A DNA stretch of 64,000 nucleotides from Thermoplasmata archaeon (GTDB lineage: Archaea > Thermoplasmatota > Thermoplasmata > Halarchaeoplasmatales > Halarchaeoplasmataceae). Where the stretch lies: NCBI GenBank assembly GCA_003560595.1, contig PWKY01000033.1, positions 1 through 64,000 of the forward strand. Reading direction: 5' to 3'. Positions within the stretch are counted from its first letter, which is position 1. Every line of letters starts with the position of its first letter. Shown here piece after piece: positions 10,925-21,308 of the stretch. The notes under the pieces were generated by a model, which was given only the letters and a program-made list of their open reading frames with translations, did no database searches and was not told the origin of the DNA. The position numbers were made by a program, and so were the translations under genes.

Positions 10925-11952
10925 AGCTGTTCTTTTAAACGATCTATAACTTTTACGGGTCCGGGGTCTTTACCGTTCAAAGCCGCTAGGTATAAGCTAA
11001 CGTAATCACCTAGATATACAAGATACATTATACGAGCGAGCTGTGTTTCTCCTTCTGCCGATACTTCGATGATATCTTTGCACTTAGAGAATGCCAGTTC
11101 TTTGGTTATCTCTATACGTTTGGTGATACGTTCGTTTTCTTTGGCCTCTCTGAGTAATATGGGTATGAATTCAGAAGACCTACTGTCTCCGGCCCAACCG
11201 ACTATCTCGTTATGGTTCATCTCCGGGATAGCGCCATACCAAGCAAGGATCCCTGCATTTTCGTTGAACTGGGTGTGCCATCTATTTGCCACAGCGTTGT
11301 AAATTGAGTGGCCGTAGATCACCGGTATCTTACCGTGTATCCTTTGGGCGATGCGCTTGGCTTCGTTTTCCGCCGTAGGGATGGACTTTTTTATCTTATC
11401 TCTTAAGTTGCGGAGCTCGGAAAGGGTATCGATTATAGCTACGTCGGGGTCGTAAACCAATATCTCGGAAAGGAACTCCAACACGGGAACCAGCATGAAT
11501 GCTATGGCGGCTCTAGGATGGTAGCCCGACGGGGCTTTAATGAATACGACTCCCTTACGACCGCACATCTGCTCAAGTTTACCGTTCGAACTGATAGCCA
11601 CTACCTTGGCTCCTTTACTGATGCCCATCTCCGCGGCGTTCAAGGTTTCTTCGGTATTACCGGAATATGATACAACAAAAAGCAGGGTTTTCTTTGACAC
11701 GAAATGTGGAAGTTCGTAATCCTTAACAACGTAGATGGGGATGCTGATACGGTTAGCCAGAAAGCACTTCAATATGTCACCGATGATCCCGGAACCTCCC
11801 ATACCGGCTACCACTATTTCATCGGGCTTGAAAGGGAGAAGATTTAGTTTGAGCTCCTCCACCACGCCCTCGATCTGTTCTGGAAAATCCTCAAGGGTGT
11901 CAAGCAGGCCCTGGCCGTCTATTTCTGCGAGTTTCTCAAGGTCATCTAGCAT
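10921..11952 (-). CDS. bifunctional phosphoglucose/phosphomannose isomerase
   Basis: SIS domain VAGMGGSGIIGDI, VVSYSGNTEETL, MNHNEIVGW. Confidence 0.92.
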   Translation of the reverse strand: MLDDLEKLAEIDGQGLLDTLEDFPEQIEGVVEELKLNLLPFKPDEIVVAGMGGSGIIGDILKCFLANRISIPIYVVKDYELPHFVSKKTLLFVVSYSGNTEETLNAAEMGISKGAKVVAISSNGKLEQMCGRKGVVFIKAPSGYHPRAAIAFMLVPVLEFLSEILVYDPDVAIIDTLSELRNLRDKIKKSIPTAENEAKRIAQRIHGKIPVIYGHSIYNAVANRWHTQFNENAGILAWYGAIPEMNHNEIVGWAGDSRSSEFIPILLREAKENERITKRIEITKELAFSKCKDIIEVSAEGETQLARIMYLVYLGDYVSLYLAALNGKDPGPVKVIDRLKEQL

Positions 11953-12058
11953 GATTTATCACGACTACCCTTATACATCCAGGTGATATATAGATTGTCC
12001 TCATACTTGACATGTTCAAAACCAAAAGCCTATTATAAACCGTGTAGATTTTCATACC

Positions 12059-12760
12059 ATGCATGATACGGTAGAAGAGGCGATCAGCAAGTTAGAGAGC
12101 GGCGGATTCGTGATGATATACGATTCGGACGGGAGAGAGGAAGAAGTAGATCTGGTTACACCCTCTTGTAGCATCAGCCCCCGTAAAGTAAGGAGGCTCA
12201 GGCAGGACGCCGGTGGGTTGATATGCGTTACGATACCTCCTAAAACGTGGGAGAAACTCGGGCTGCCGTACCTTCATGAGTTATTTGTTGAATCTTCGGA
12301 TAAATATAAAATACTCAGCCACATGAAAGCCGACGACATACCTTACGACGAAAAATCCACCTTCTCGCTTTCTGTCAATCATAGGGATACCTTCACCGGT
12401 ATAACCGACCTTGACCGTTCGCTTACCATCAAAAGACTTACCGGTATAGGGGAAGAGATAAAAGACATGGATCCGGGACAAGCCTCTTCCGCCTTCGGAA
12501 AGGAGTTCCGTACACCCGGCCATGTATTCTTACTCAACGCCAGTAGAGGCTTGTTAGATGATAGGATGGGGCATACCGAACTTGCTACTTTTGCTCTTAT
12601 GCTGACTTCTTTGTATCCAAGCATGACCATATGTGAGATGCTATCCGACGGAGGGGGTAGTATGACGGAAGAAGAGGCACTTAGATACGGAGAAAAGAAC
12701 GATATACCTCTTATAGAAGGTAAGGAGCTCCTTGCGGTTTGGGAGGAAAAGAATGGGTGA
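12059..12760 (+). CDS. ribB: 3,4-dihydroxy-2-butanone-4-phosphate synthase
   Basis: GGFVMIYDSDGREEEVDLV, FSLSVNHRDTFTGITDLDRSLTI, RTPGHVFLL, GHTELA. Confidence 0.93.
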   Translation: MHDTVEEAISKLESGGFVMIYDSDGREEEVDLVTPSCSISPRKVRRLRQDAGGLICVTIPPKTWEKLGLPYLHELFVESSDKYKILSHMKADDIPYDEKSTFSLSVNHRDTFTGITDLDRSLTIKRLTGIGEEIKDMDPGQASSAFGKEFRTPGHVFLLNASRGLLDDRMGHTELATFALMLTSLYPSMTICEMLSDGGGSMTEEEALRYGEKNDIPLIEGKELLAVWEEKNG

Positions 12761-13211
12761 AAAAAGGGTGATGGCTGCCGGGGTTTTCGATTTATTACAT
12801 CTGGGACACATACATTATCTTGAAGAAGCAAAAAAGCTGGCTGATGAGCTAGTGGTGGTCGTCGCCTGCGACGAAACGGTCAGAAAACGAAAGCACGAGC
12901 CTCTGATGAAAGAGGACGTGAGGGCTGAGATGGTATCTTTTTTGAAGCCGGTGGACGAGGTGTTCGTTGGCTACCAGGACGATAAGTACCGTACGGTGGA
13001 GGAGATCAAACCGGATATCATAGCACTTGGATACGATCAGCGCCATGAGGAGAACAGTATCAGGGAGGAACTGAAAAAGAGGGGGATCGGAGCCGAGGTA
13101 ACCAGGATGGAACATTACAATCACGATCTAGACGGTACCAGAAAGATAATACGTAAGATAATCGATTGGTACAGTATGAAAAAGGAACTAGAGAAGGTGG
13201 AAGGAACATGA
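12753..13211 (+). CDS. ribL: FAD synthase (archaeal nucleotidyltransferase)
   Basis: AAGVFDLLHLGHIHYLEEAKKLADELVVVVACD; position in riboflavin cluster. Confidence 0.92.
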   Translation: MGEKRVMAAGVFDLLHLGHIHYLEEAKKLADELVVVVACDETVRKRKHEPLMKEDVRAEMVSFLKPVDEVFVGYQDDKYRTVEEIKPDIIALGYDQRHEENSIREELKKRGIGAEVTRMEHYNHDLDGTRKIIRKIIDWYSMKKELEKVEGT

Positions 13212-13669
13212 AGACGATAGGGATAGCAGACACCACCTTTGCTAGATACGACATGTACGGCAGTGTGGTGGAAGAATTGAACTCCATCGGTACGGGTTTC
13301 AAGGTGAAGAGATATACTGTTCCGGGGATCAAAGACCTGGCCATTGCAGCCCAAAAACTGATCGAAGACGGCTGCGACCTGGTGCTTGCACTGGGTATGC
13401 CCGGACCTGAGCCCATCGACAAACAATGTGCGGACCAGGCGTCCCGTTCTCTTCTACAGGTGGAGATCAAACACAGCGTACATATTCTCGAAGTCTTCGT
13501 TCACGAGGACGAGGCCGATAACGATAAGGAGTTGGGCAAGATGGCGGATAACAGGGCTAGAGAACACGCTGTTAACGCTTACGACCTGCTCTTCAGGCCG
13601 GATAGACTTCAACGCTTGGCCGGTACCGGTCAGCGAGAAGGACATCCCGATGCAGAACCGATTAGATAA
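13208..13669 (+). CDS. ribC: archaeal-type riboflavin synthase
   Basis: KTIGIADTTFARYDMYGSV, LGMPGPEPIDKQCADQASRSLL; overlaps ribL stop. Confidence 0.9.
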   Translation: MKTIGIADTTFARYDMYGSVVEELNSIGTGFKVKRYTVPGIKDLAIAAQKLIEDGCDLVLALGMPGPEPIDKQCADQASRSLLQVEIKHSVHILEVFVHEDEADNDKELGKMADNRAREHAVNAYDLLFRPDRLQRLAGTGQREGHPDAEPIR

Positions 13670-13686
13670 AAAGAAGGTGTATATAA

Positions 13687-14088
13687 ATGAATATAGGAAT
13701 AGTAGTGTCGGAATTTAACTACGACATAACGCAGATGATGCTGGAAAGGGCGAAAGAACACGCCAAATTCCTTGGAGCCGAGGTGAAAGAGATAGCCCAT
13801 GTTCCCGGTGTTTTCGACATGCCTCTGGTCATCAAAAAGTTACTTGAAAAAGAAGAGATCGACGGCGTGGTGACCCTGGGGGCGGTTATCAAGGGAGAAA
13901 CGGATCACGATGAAACCGTCATATCCCATGCCGCACGTAAGATAGCGGACCTGGCACTGGAGTATGGAAAACCTGTTAGCCTAGGTATCACCGGACCGGG
14001 GATGACCAGGATGCAGGCTCAGCAGCGTATCGAAAGAGCTAAGACCGCGGTGGAAAGCGTTGTTAAAATATACGAGAGTACCAAATAG
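13687..14088 (+). CDS. ribH: 6,7-dimethyl-8-ribityllumazine synthase
   Basis: [48 protein letters not shown]. Confidence 0.94.
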   Translation: MNIGIVVSEFNYDITQMMLERAKEHAKFLGAEVKEIAHVPGVFDMPLVIKKLLEKEEIDGVVTLGAVIKGETDHDETVISHAARKIADLALEYGKPVSLGITGPGMTRMQAQQRIERAKTAVESVVKIYESTK

Positions 14089-14124
14089 GTAAAAATAAGT
14101 AATCCCGCCGCGATACCCCTTTCG

Positions 14125-14526
14125 ATGCCCTACTCGATCCCCGATGATGAGGAAATACTGGACGCTCTACGGTCGGTAATGAGAAGGATGAAGGGCATCA
14201 GTTCTCTTAGTAAACTTCGTTCTTTAGTTGTGAAGGAGTTGAAGATACAGGACCCGGATCACACGGTAAGTCATGAAAGGCTGAGAAGATCGGCGGTGAG
14301 AGCTCCTTTTTTGAAGACCCGGATCACTGCAAGAAGAAATGATTCGCTGAAAAGTTTGAAAGGGAAGTGTCCTGTTTGCAGCGGTAAGCTCAAGACCACC
14401 AAGAACGAAACCATATTTGGAGGCAGGGTAACACTGGGATATCGGTGCACAGAATGTCCCTACTGGACCACTTTGAAAAGGCGGGTACCCACAAGGTATC
14501 ACTTTGAATACGTTAAGGAGAAGTAA
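14125..14526 (+). CDS. zinc-ribbon protein with N-terminal helical domain
   Basis: CPVCSGKL...YRCTECPYWT. Confidence 0.7.
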   Translation: MPYSIPDDEEILDALRSVMRRMKGISSLSKLRSLVVKELKIQDPDHTVSHERLRRSAVRAPFLKTRITARRNDSLKSLKGKCPVCSGKLKTTKNETIFGGRVTLGYRCTECPYWTTLKRRVPTRYHFEYVKEK

Positions 14527-14528
14527 AG

Positions 14529-15470
14529 ATGAACATATGTTACGAAAGAGGTATAATGCTTGTAGAAAACGGAAAGAAACTGCTGCTAGACCCATCCCAC
14601 CAGAGCGAGATCGGTATAGTTACACATGGACATCTAGACCACCTGGTTAAGGATGCCTACATGACGCCCCACACGCTAGATATACTGGGTGTCAGATTGG
14701 GAGAACGAAGGGGGAAGCCGGTCCCTTACGGTGAAGCGGTGAATGTAGGAGGGTTCGAAGGGGTAAAATTAATTCCGGCGGGCCACGTCTTCGGCTCTGC
14801 CATGGTGAGGGTTAACGGAGTTCTTTATACGGGGGATTTTAATACGATGGGGGGTAAAACATGCGGTAGGGCGGAACCGCAGGATTGCGAAACTTTGATA
14901 CTCGAGACCACCTACGGTAAAAGAGAGTACAGATTACCGTCCAAGGATATGGTTGAAAAGGATATACGTACGTGGACCGAGATGCAGATGGAAGAAGGAC
15001 CGGTGGTGTTCGGTGCCTACGAATTCGGTAAGGCTCAAGAGATTATCGCCATTTTGAATTCCATGGGACAAACACCCTATGTGCCTGAGAAGATAGCTAA
15101 TATTTGTCAAATTTACACGGATCATGGTGTAGATCTCCGATATAGGACCGGTGAGCCAGAAGGGGACTTTACTGCAGTGGTTACGCCTGCGGCGTTGAAA
15201 AAACCGGCTTCAGGTTTAGCCGCTGAAGCACGTGATGAAAACGGTTACCTGGCATATCTTTCAGGCTGGTGCGCCTTTTATCCGTTCTTCCGAACCATGG
15301 ACATAGACGCTCAGTTTCCACTTTCGGACCATGCAGGATTCGACGAGTTGTTGGATTTCGTCCACAAATGTGACCCAGAGCAGGTGCTCACCGTACACGG
15401 TAGTGCTAAAGAGTTCTGTGTATCGGTTGAGAAGGAACTAGGGATAGAGGCCCGGCCGTTGAAGGGATGA
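14529..15470 (+). CDS. metallo-beta-lactamase/beta-CASP-fold RNA-processing exonuclease-like protein
   Basis: THGHLDHL, AGHVFGSAMV, YTGDFN, SDHAGFDELL, TVHGS. Confidence 0.85.
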   Translation: MNICYERGIMLVENGKKLLLDPSHQSEIGIVTHGHLDHLVKDAYMTPHTLDILGVRLGERRGKPVPYGEAVNVGGFEGVKLIPAGHVFGSAMVRVNGVLYTGDFNTMGGKTCGRAEPQDCETLILETTYGKREYRLPSKDMVEKDIRTWTEMQMEEGPVVFGAYEFGKAQEIIAILNSMGQTPYVPEKIANICQIYTDHGVDLRYRTGEPEGDFTAVVTPAALKKPASGLAAEARDENGYLAYLSGWCAFYPFFRTMDIDAQFPLSDHAGFDELLDFVHKCDPEQVLTVHGSAKEFCVSVEKELGIEARPLKG

Positions 15471-15512
15471 AAAAACGTTTATTACCTACATCAACGATAA
15501 AAGGGGGATAAA

Positions 15513-15932
15513 ATGGACTGTGAGATAGAAGATAATATCGTGGTAGCTAAACTAGATCATGAAACAAGTATATTCAAAAGTATGGAAAAAATTTTGAAGG
15601 ATCTCGACCGGGAGAGTGCTTTGATCGTATCAGGCATAGGTATGTTGAAGGATTTTAAGCTGGGATTTTATAACAGCGAAAAAGGAGAATATCAGTGGGA
15701 ATCATTCGATGAGCCCATGGAACTAGTGACTTTGGGTGGTAGTATAAGTGATGAAGGTACCATCCATTTACACGCCAGTGTATCTGGAAAGGATCATGTG
15801 CTTAGTGGTGGACACCTTGAAGGTGGTGAAGTGTTCAACGTTGTGGAACTGGTTATGCTGGTTTTCAACGGTATGGTACTTAGTCGAGAATATGATGAAG
15901 AAAGAAAGATGCGTCTGCTCTCCATGGGATGA
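15513..15932 (+). CDS. PPC/DUF296 domain protein
   Basis: LIVSGIGMLKDFKLGFYN..., LVTLGGSIS, HLHASVSGKDHVLSGGHLEGGEVF. Confidence 0.88.
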   Translation: MDCEIEDNIVVAKLDHETSIFKSMEKILKDLDRESALIVSGIGMLKDFKLGFYNSEKGEYQWESFDEPMELVTLGGSISDEGTIHLHASVSGKDHVLSGGHLEGGEVFNVVELVMLVFNGMVLSREYDEERKMRLLSMG

Positions 15933-15936
15933 AAAC

Positions 15937-16347
15937 ATGCCCTACGAACAGTTCGACCATACTGCTGACATCGGGCTCGAGGCCTGGGGGGACGGGCTCG
16001 AAGATGTATTTTGTGAGATCGCTAAAGGTATGTTCGACGTGATCACGGATATAGATAAGATTGAAAAGAAAGAAGAACAAGAGTTTAGGGTAAAATCCGA
16101 TTCACTTGAGATGCTTTTGGTGGATTTTTTATCCGAGTTCGTATTCCTCTTCGAGGTCGATGGCATGCTGTTCAGCGAATTCAGTGTTGATATACAGGAG
16201 GGGGATGAATTTGTGTTGAAAGCGGTTTGTAAGGGTGAGAAACTGGATCTGGAGAAACATCCTTTAGGGTCAGCTATCAAAGCAGTTTCATATCACGAGA
16301 TCTCGGTTGACCCGGAAGGAAGGATCAAGGTCATCTTCGACGTTTGA
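15937..16347 (+). CDS. archease (RtcB/tRNA splicing cofactor family)
   Basis: YEQFDHTADIGLEAWGDGLEDVF, KAVSYHEISV; ATG at 15937. Confidence 0.93.
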   Translation: MPYEQFDHTADIGLEAWGDGLEDVFCEIAKGMFDVITDIDKIEKKEEQEFRVKSDSLEMLLVDFLSEFVFLFEVDGMLFSEFSVDIQEGDEFVLKAVCKGEKLDLEKHPLGSAIKAVSYHEISVDPEGRIKVIFDV

Positions 16348-16401
16348 AGTCACTTTCGCTTAACCCCCTAACAAAACTTAATAAAGGCTTACCCGGTAAA
16401 G

Positions 16402-17355
16402 GTGGCCGATAAAATGAGCAAAGACTTAATACAAGAGTTGCCAGGAGTAGGACCCGCAACTGCAGAGAAGCTCATCGAAGCAGGTTATAGGGATATGCTA
16501 GCCATAGCTGTAGAATCCCCGAGAGTACTGTCCGACGTTGCAGAGATCGGAGAGGCCACAGCTGCTAAGATTATAAATGCCGCAAAGGCTTCCGCAGATA
16601 TAGGTGATTTCGAAACTGGAGACCAATTGATGGAAAAGCGTAAACAGATAGGAAAATTGACCACATGTGCGGAATCATTAGATTCTCTTCTGGGCGGTGG
16701 CGTAGAAACAAGATCGATCACAGAGTTTTTCGGCGAGTATGGATCTGGGAAGACGCAGTTGGTACATCAGCTGGCGGTTACCACGACCATGCCTAAAAGC
16801 GAGGGTGGATTGGAAGGAGAAGTTATCATAATAGATACCGAGAACAGTTTCAGGCCAGAAAGGATAATCCAGATGGCTGAAGGGCTAGACCAAGATCCTG
16901 AAGAAGTGTTAGGAAAGATCAAAGTTGCACGAGCGTTCAACTCACATCACCAGATGCTTCTAGCTGAGAAGGCGCTGGAAGTTGCAGAGGACTCACCCAT
17001 ACGTCTTCTAGTGGTTGATTCTCTAACATCTCACTTCAGAGCTGAATATGTAGGTAGAGGAGCTTTGGCTGAAAGGCAGCAGACCTTGAACAAACATCTT
17101 CATAAGTTGCTGCGCTTCGGCGATAGGTTCAACTCGGCGATAGTTGTGACTAACCAGGTTTCTGCAAATCCCGATCAGTTCTTTGGTGATCCCACCAAAC
17201 CCATCGGTGGACACATACTAGGTCATACGGCTACCTTCAGGATATATCTGAGGAAGAGTAAAGGTAGTAAGAGGATAGCACGTTTGGTTGATTCACCGAA
17301 TCTACCGGATGGTGAAGCGGTTGTAGTTGTCAAAGAAGAGGGAATAAGAGACTGA
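16402..17355 (+). CDS. radA: DNA repair and recombination protein RadA
   Basis: Hh[50 protein letters not shown]. Confidence 0.97.
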   Translation: MADKMSKDLIQELPGVGPATAEKLIEAGYRDMLAIAVESPRVLSDVAEIGEATAAKIINAAKASADIGDFETGDQLMEKRKQIGKLTTCAESLDSLLGGGVETRSITEFFGEYGSGKTQLVHQLAVTTTMPKSEGGLEGEVIIIDTENSFRPERIIQMAEGLDQDPEEVLGKIKVARAFNSHHQMLLAEKALEVAEDSPIRLLVVDSLTSHFRAEYVGRGALAERQQTLNKHLHKLLRFGDRFNSAIVVTNQVSANPDQFFGDPTKPIGGHILGHTATFRIYLRKSKGSKRIARLVDSPNLPDGEAVVVVKEEGIRD

Positions 17356-17489
17356 ATAGGTATGACAATAAAACCCCTTTTTTAATTTTTTTTTTGATAT
17401 GCCTATGTTTTAGTATTTATACTTTATCCACATTCACTCAAAAAATTACCATAAAATATATATCAGTCTTAAGGAAATAAAGTATACAG

Positions 17490-17565
17490 GGGATACATCG
17501 GGCTAGTCGGTTAGAGTGCATCCCATCCCACCATCCTTCCAGTCTAGCCCCCTCCCCTTTCTTTT
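17490..17565 (+). ncRNA. candidate small structured RNA (7-bp GGGCTAG/CTAGCCC stem, T-rich tail)
   Basis: GGGCTAG 17500-17506 pairs with CTAGCCC 17544-17550; TATA-like aaaatatatatc ~25-30 nt upstream; T-rich tail; could alternatively be a terminator of radA. Confidence 0.28.
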
Positions 17566-18582
17566 TTACAAAAATCTCAGATAGGAGATCACACCGATTA
17601 AAAAGAGTAATAGAGCTGCCCATATGATGATGGCTATTCGGGTCAATCTTTTCGCTTTATCCGCTTTCCACCAAAGATTAGGTGTGAAACCTTGGACCAA
17701 GAAAGTGAGTACCCCGGAGAGGTTTATGCAGATCAGATTTATCAAGAACAACAATAATGCATAGAAAGAGAGTGTGAAATAGCCGGCGCCTAACAAAAGA
17801 CCGGATGCGACGATCGTAGGAACTAGAGCTATGGCCACCATCACCCCGATCAATGCCGCAGGTATACTTCGAGTGTATGCCAAAGCTCCGGCGCTTCCGG
17901 CAGCCAAGGCTAAAGCCACATCACCGTAACCTACATTTGTTCTTGCCATCAATTCCAGTGAACCGGTTGGATTATCTGTGAATAGAAGTCCTATGATCAC
18001 AGCTATTAGAAAGGCCAGGAGGATACCTGCAAGGTTTGATCGCATCGCTTTCCTAGCTAGATCCGAATCAGCTAGTGTGGTGGCCAATGATAAACCAACG
18101 TTGGGTCCTAGGAGTGGTGCGATCACCATAGCTCCGATGATAACAGCCACATCGCTCCTGAGAACGCCTATAGCGGCAACTATGGCTGATAGGCCCATCA
18201 ACAGTATATACGAGCTTGACAGTTTTATCTGGTCAGAAGCCGCCGTATAAAGCTCTTCCCTACTGACTCCACGCGTCTCCTCCCCATCATCATCATCATC
18301 ATCTTTCTTTTCCTTTTCCTCTTGAATAGGTAGGGAGGCCTCTACATGGAACATCAAAAGCCTGAATCCTTCGATAGATCCATAATTATTCTCCAGTTGA
18401 TCGATTACGGTTTGGCTTTCCTCTGCATCAACTAGGATCTTGAACTGAACTTTTTCACCGGAGGCTTTTCCACACCAATAATCAAATACCTTATCGTCCC
18501 CTTCCAAGATCTCCTCCACATCGGCTTCGTATTTACCGGGTACCACCAGCTCTATCAGCCTTTGAGCCATCTTATCCTCCAA
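17566..18582 (-). CDS. TIGR00341/DUF389 family membrane protein
   Basis: IGAMVIAPLLGPNVGLSLATTLAD, multiple TMs, Asp-run linker. Confidence 0.9.
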   Translation of the reverse strand: MEDKMAQRLIELVVPGKYEADVEEILEGDDKVFDYWCGKASGEKVQFKILVDAEESQTVIDQLENNYGSIEGFRLLMFHVEASLPIQEEKEKKDDDDDDGEETRGVSREELYTAASDQIKLSSSYILLMGLSAIVAAIGVLRSDVAVIIGAMVIAPLLGPNVGLSLATTLADSDLARKAMRSNLAGILLAFLIAVIIGLLFTDNPTGSLELMARTNVGYGDVALALAAGSAGALAYTRSIPAALIGVMVAIALVPTIVASGLLLGAGYFTLSFYALLLFLINLICINLSGVLTFLVQGFTPNLWWKADKAKRLTRIAIIIWAALLLFLIGVISYLRFL

Positions 18583-18657
18583 TCCAGTCGATAGTTACGG
18601 TACACATTATACACATGGTTGAGAATGGAAACGGACTATTTCATGTTTTTGGAGCAT

Positions 18658-20802
18658 TTATATATTGGCGGCTATCAACGCCTGACCGACACAGACACCC
18701 ATATCGCCGTTGGGGACCTTTCGGTGAACCAGTAAGTCGTAACCGAGTTCTTTCAATCTGTTTCTTACGTGGTCAACTACAGGGCGATTGTAAGAAACTC
18801 CCCCGGAGATCCCTATGGGGGCGGCGTACTCTTCCGCGGTACGAACGGCGGCTTCCGCCAGGGTGCATGCTACATGATACGTGTAAGAAGCGGCACGATG
18901 GGGGGCGGCTGATTCGTCCAGGAGCATCTTCAAGAAAGCCTCTAGAGTGTAGATCGTATCCCCTTCGAGATAAACGGGATATTCCCTGTTGATATCTCCC
19001 TCTAACTGAAGTTTTTCAAGCTTCATCGCAGGTTCCCCCTCATAGTTCCTTTGGGTGCATACACCCAGAGCGGCTGAAACCGCATCCAGTAACCTACCAA
19101 AGCTGGTTGTTTTAACACTCTTATCCATCAGGTTATCCAATATACTGGCGGTTTTGTCGTCGAAATATGGGCTGTCGTGACCGAGTTTTCTATGGATGGC
19201 GTGGGCTAACCTTTTAGGATATTTTACAGCCTGCTCTCCACCCAGTAGAGGGAACGGTTCCAGATGTGCAGTTCTTACGTATTCCTCAGCGGTACAGTAT
19301 AATACCTCACCGCCCCAGCTTCCTCCGTCCTCTCCATACCCAGTTCCATCCACCGCGATGCACACTATATGCTCCAGATCGTGCTCTAACAAAAGGGAGG
19401 CTCCGTGGGCCCAATGGTGCTGTACTTCGACAACTGGCAGATCTTTCTTTTCTGCGTATTTCAAACCGAGCTTTCTGCTGGTATAGGCGGGATGCAGGTC
19501 CACGGCCACAGCTTCTAGCTCATTGATACCCAGCATGGACTCCAGGTGATCAACCGTGTTCTGGTAGAACACCTTTGCATCGTAAGAACCCAGGTCTCCC
19601 AAGTACTGACTTGGGTATAGATGAGCGTTCGTTGAAAAGGCCAGGCAGCCGCTTTGGTCCGCCCCGGCGGCGAAAACGGTGGAGTCGTAGAAAGGTAACG
19701 TTTCAGGCACGTAACCTCTTGATCTCCTTATGGGACAGATCTTGTCACCGTGAACTCTGATGAGGGAATCGTCTATACGGTTTGCTATCTTCCTATCGTG
19801 CAGAAGATAGCAGTCTAGATCGAGTGAAAATGCATCTCTATCCTTTATTATCATGGGCTCGCCGGGTAGGTTGGCACTGGTCATCACCAGTGCATCCACG
19901 GATATCCCGTCGAACAATATATGATGTAGGGGTGTGTAGGGAAGCATTATACCCACGGTGGGTAACCCAGGTGCCACTTCTTCTAGAGGCTCTTTTTTCT
20001 CGTAGATCATTATCGGACGCCTCGGACCGGTGAATACGTCCTCCCTGGTCACATGGGCGTACTTCCTTGCAGTTTCTAGATCTTCAACCATTATAGCGAA
20101 GGGTTTCTGTGCACGGCCGTACCTTCTGCGGAGTTCGGGTATCTTATCTAGTGTGCTGACTATGTGCATACCGCCCCAGCTCTTTGCGACGCCCACCGAG
20201 CCTTCCTCTATCATAGATATGAATTCCCCAACCCCGCCTATCTTCTTCTTGTTATCATCGTAAAGAGTGTACTTCGGACCGCAGTCCGGGCAGGAAAGTG
20301 TTTGGGCGTGAAAGCGCCGGTCCATGGGTTCGCCGTACTCCTCCCTGCACGAGGTGCACATCTCGAAGGGCGCCATAGTGGTTTTCTCCCGGTCGTAGGG
20401 TAATCCTTGGATAGCCGAGTAGCGGGCTCCGCAATCCGTGCAGTTGATAAATGGATAGTTAAAACGTCTGTCGTCGGGATCCTTGAGCTCGGATATACAA
20501 AAGCGGCATGTGGCCGTGTCCACTGGGATCGAAGACGATCGACTACCATCTGTGCTGGGAATTATGGTGAAATCATCGTACTTTCCACCGCTCTCAAATA
20601 CCTCCACTGAGGTGAGTTCGGCTAAAGGAGGCAGCCGCCTTTCGAGCTCATCCATGAACTCGTCCACATCCCCGTCGATGACGACCTCCACCTCACTCCC
20701 CATGTTCTTTACATAGCCCTTCATACCTAGGCTCTTAGCCACTCGATACACGGTGGGACGGAAGCCGACTCCCTGCACTATACCTTTCAGTACGATACGC
20801 AT
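18658..20802 (-). CDS. hypF: carbamoyltransferase HypF
   Basis: Acylphosphatase GIVQGVGFRPTVYRVA; CRFC...CTDC / CTSC...CPDC zinc fingers; YrdC-like and Kae1-like domains (QHHWAHGASLLLEH, AVDGTGYGEDG). Confidence 0.96.
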   Translation of the reverse strand: MRIVLKGIVQGVGFRPTVYRVAKSLGMKGYVKNMGSEVEVVIDGDVDEFMDELERRLPPLAELTSVEVFESGGKYDDFTIIPSTDGSRSSSIPVDTATCRFCISELKDPDDRRFNYPFINCTDCGARYSAIQGLPYDREKTTMAPFEMCTSCREEYGEPMDRRFHAQTLSCPDCGPKYTLYDDNKKKIGGVGEFISMIEEGSVGVAKSWGGMHIVSTLDKIPELRRRYGRAQKPFAIMVEDLETARKYAHVTREDVFTGPRRPIMIYEKKEPLEEVAPGLPTVGIMLPYTPLHHILFDGISVDALVMTSANLPGEPMIIKDRDAFSLDLDCYLLHDRKIANRIDDSLIRVHGDKICPIRRSRGYVPETLPFYDSTVFAAGADQSGCLAFSTNAHLYPSQYLGDLGSYDAKVFYQNTVDHLESMLGINELEAVAVDLHPAYTSRKLGLKYAEKKDLPVVEVQHHWAHGASLLLEHDLEHIVCIAVDGTGYGEDGGSWGGEVLYCTAEEYVRTAHLEPFPLLGGEQAVKYPKRLAHAIHRKLGHDSPYFDDKTASILDNLMDKSVKTTSFGRLLDAVSAALGVCTQRNYEGEPAMKLEKLQLEGDINREYPVYLEGDTIYTLEAFLKMLLDESAAPHRAASYTYHVACTLAEAAVRTAEEYAAPIGISGGVSYNRPVVDHVRNRLKELGYDLLVHRKVPNGDMGVCVGQALIAANI

Positions 20803-20839
20803 GGTATTCGGAGAGAGAAGGATGTTTATTAGAATTGTG

Positions 20840-21223
20840 TCACATCAGATTGATCATATATGGTTTAAGGAAACGAACGAATAACGTCAATATGCTGGAA
20901 AGTAGAAGCAGCGTGACGAAGGCCACATAATCCGGTGTAAATAACAGAGCTATCACGGTACCTCCGGCGGGTGGATGCTCGATGGCTAGAACCACCATGG
21001 CAAAGATTGAGAGTCCCACCGCGAGGCTAAGCATCACGGAATTGGGTGCGAACCCGCTGTTGAACATGGAGAAAGCTATGCCGATCAAACCACACACAAA
21101 ATTGCCGCTAATAAGACAGCGTCGTCGATAAACGGTACAATTAGGTATAAAAATAAAGCAGCAAGAGCGCTTGGAGAAATAGTACTTTAAAGTTTTCTTT
21201 TCGAATATATGTACCATGTGCAT
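20840..21223 (-). pseudogene. HPP-family membrane protein remnant, copy A (C-terminal half in frame, N-terminal TM in a shifted frame)
   Basis: VGLSIFAMVVLAIEHPPAGGTVIALLF is HPP-like; N-terminal TM (SALAALFLYLIVPFIDDAVLLAAI) is readable only in another frame; ~80 bp shorter than copy B. Confidence 0.75.
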
Positions 21224-21232
21224 CTCGGACAG
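21018..21232. repeat. direct repeat copy A flanking ClC-USP cassette
   Basis: accgcgaggctaagcatcac...gtaccatgtgcatctcggacag also found at 24197-24491. Confidence 0.85.
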
Positions 21233-21308
21233 TGTATTTATAAACCATTTAATGTAAAGCTAAGTCGCAGAAAAAATATATATACAATTACACCCTAAAA
21301 CCTCCGGA

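Noticed and set aside
13166-13207. Longer ORF-track start for riboflavin synthase at 13166
   Set aside because: The family N-terminus (MKTIGIADTTFARYDM) begins at ATG 13208; the upstream extension overlaps ribL out of frame.
17500-17550. tRNA gene starting GGGCTAG...GGTTAGAG
   Set aside because: No anticodon stem or T-arm (GGTTCGANNCC-like) and too short between the pairing ends; called only as a structured RNA candidate.
18280-18306. ATC/CAT trinucleotide microsatellite
   Set aside because: It encodes an Asp-run linker (DDDDDD) inside the DUF389 protein; ordinary low-complexity coding sequence.
18615-20716. Many plus-strand ORFs (e.g. 18615-18992, 19196-19486, 19782-20033, 20030-20263) across hypF
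   Set aside because: Antisense to the well-supported hypF reading frame; compositionally non-protein-like.
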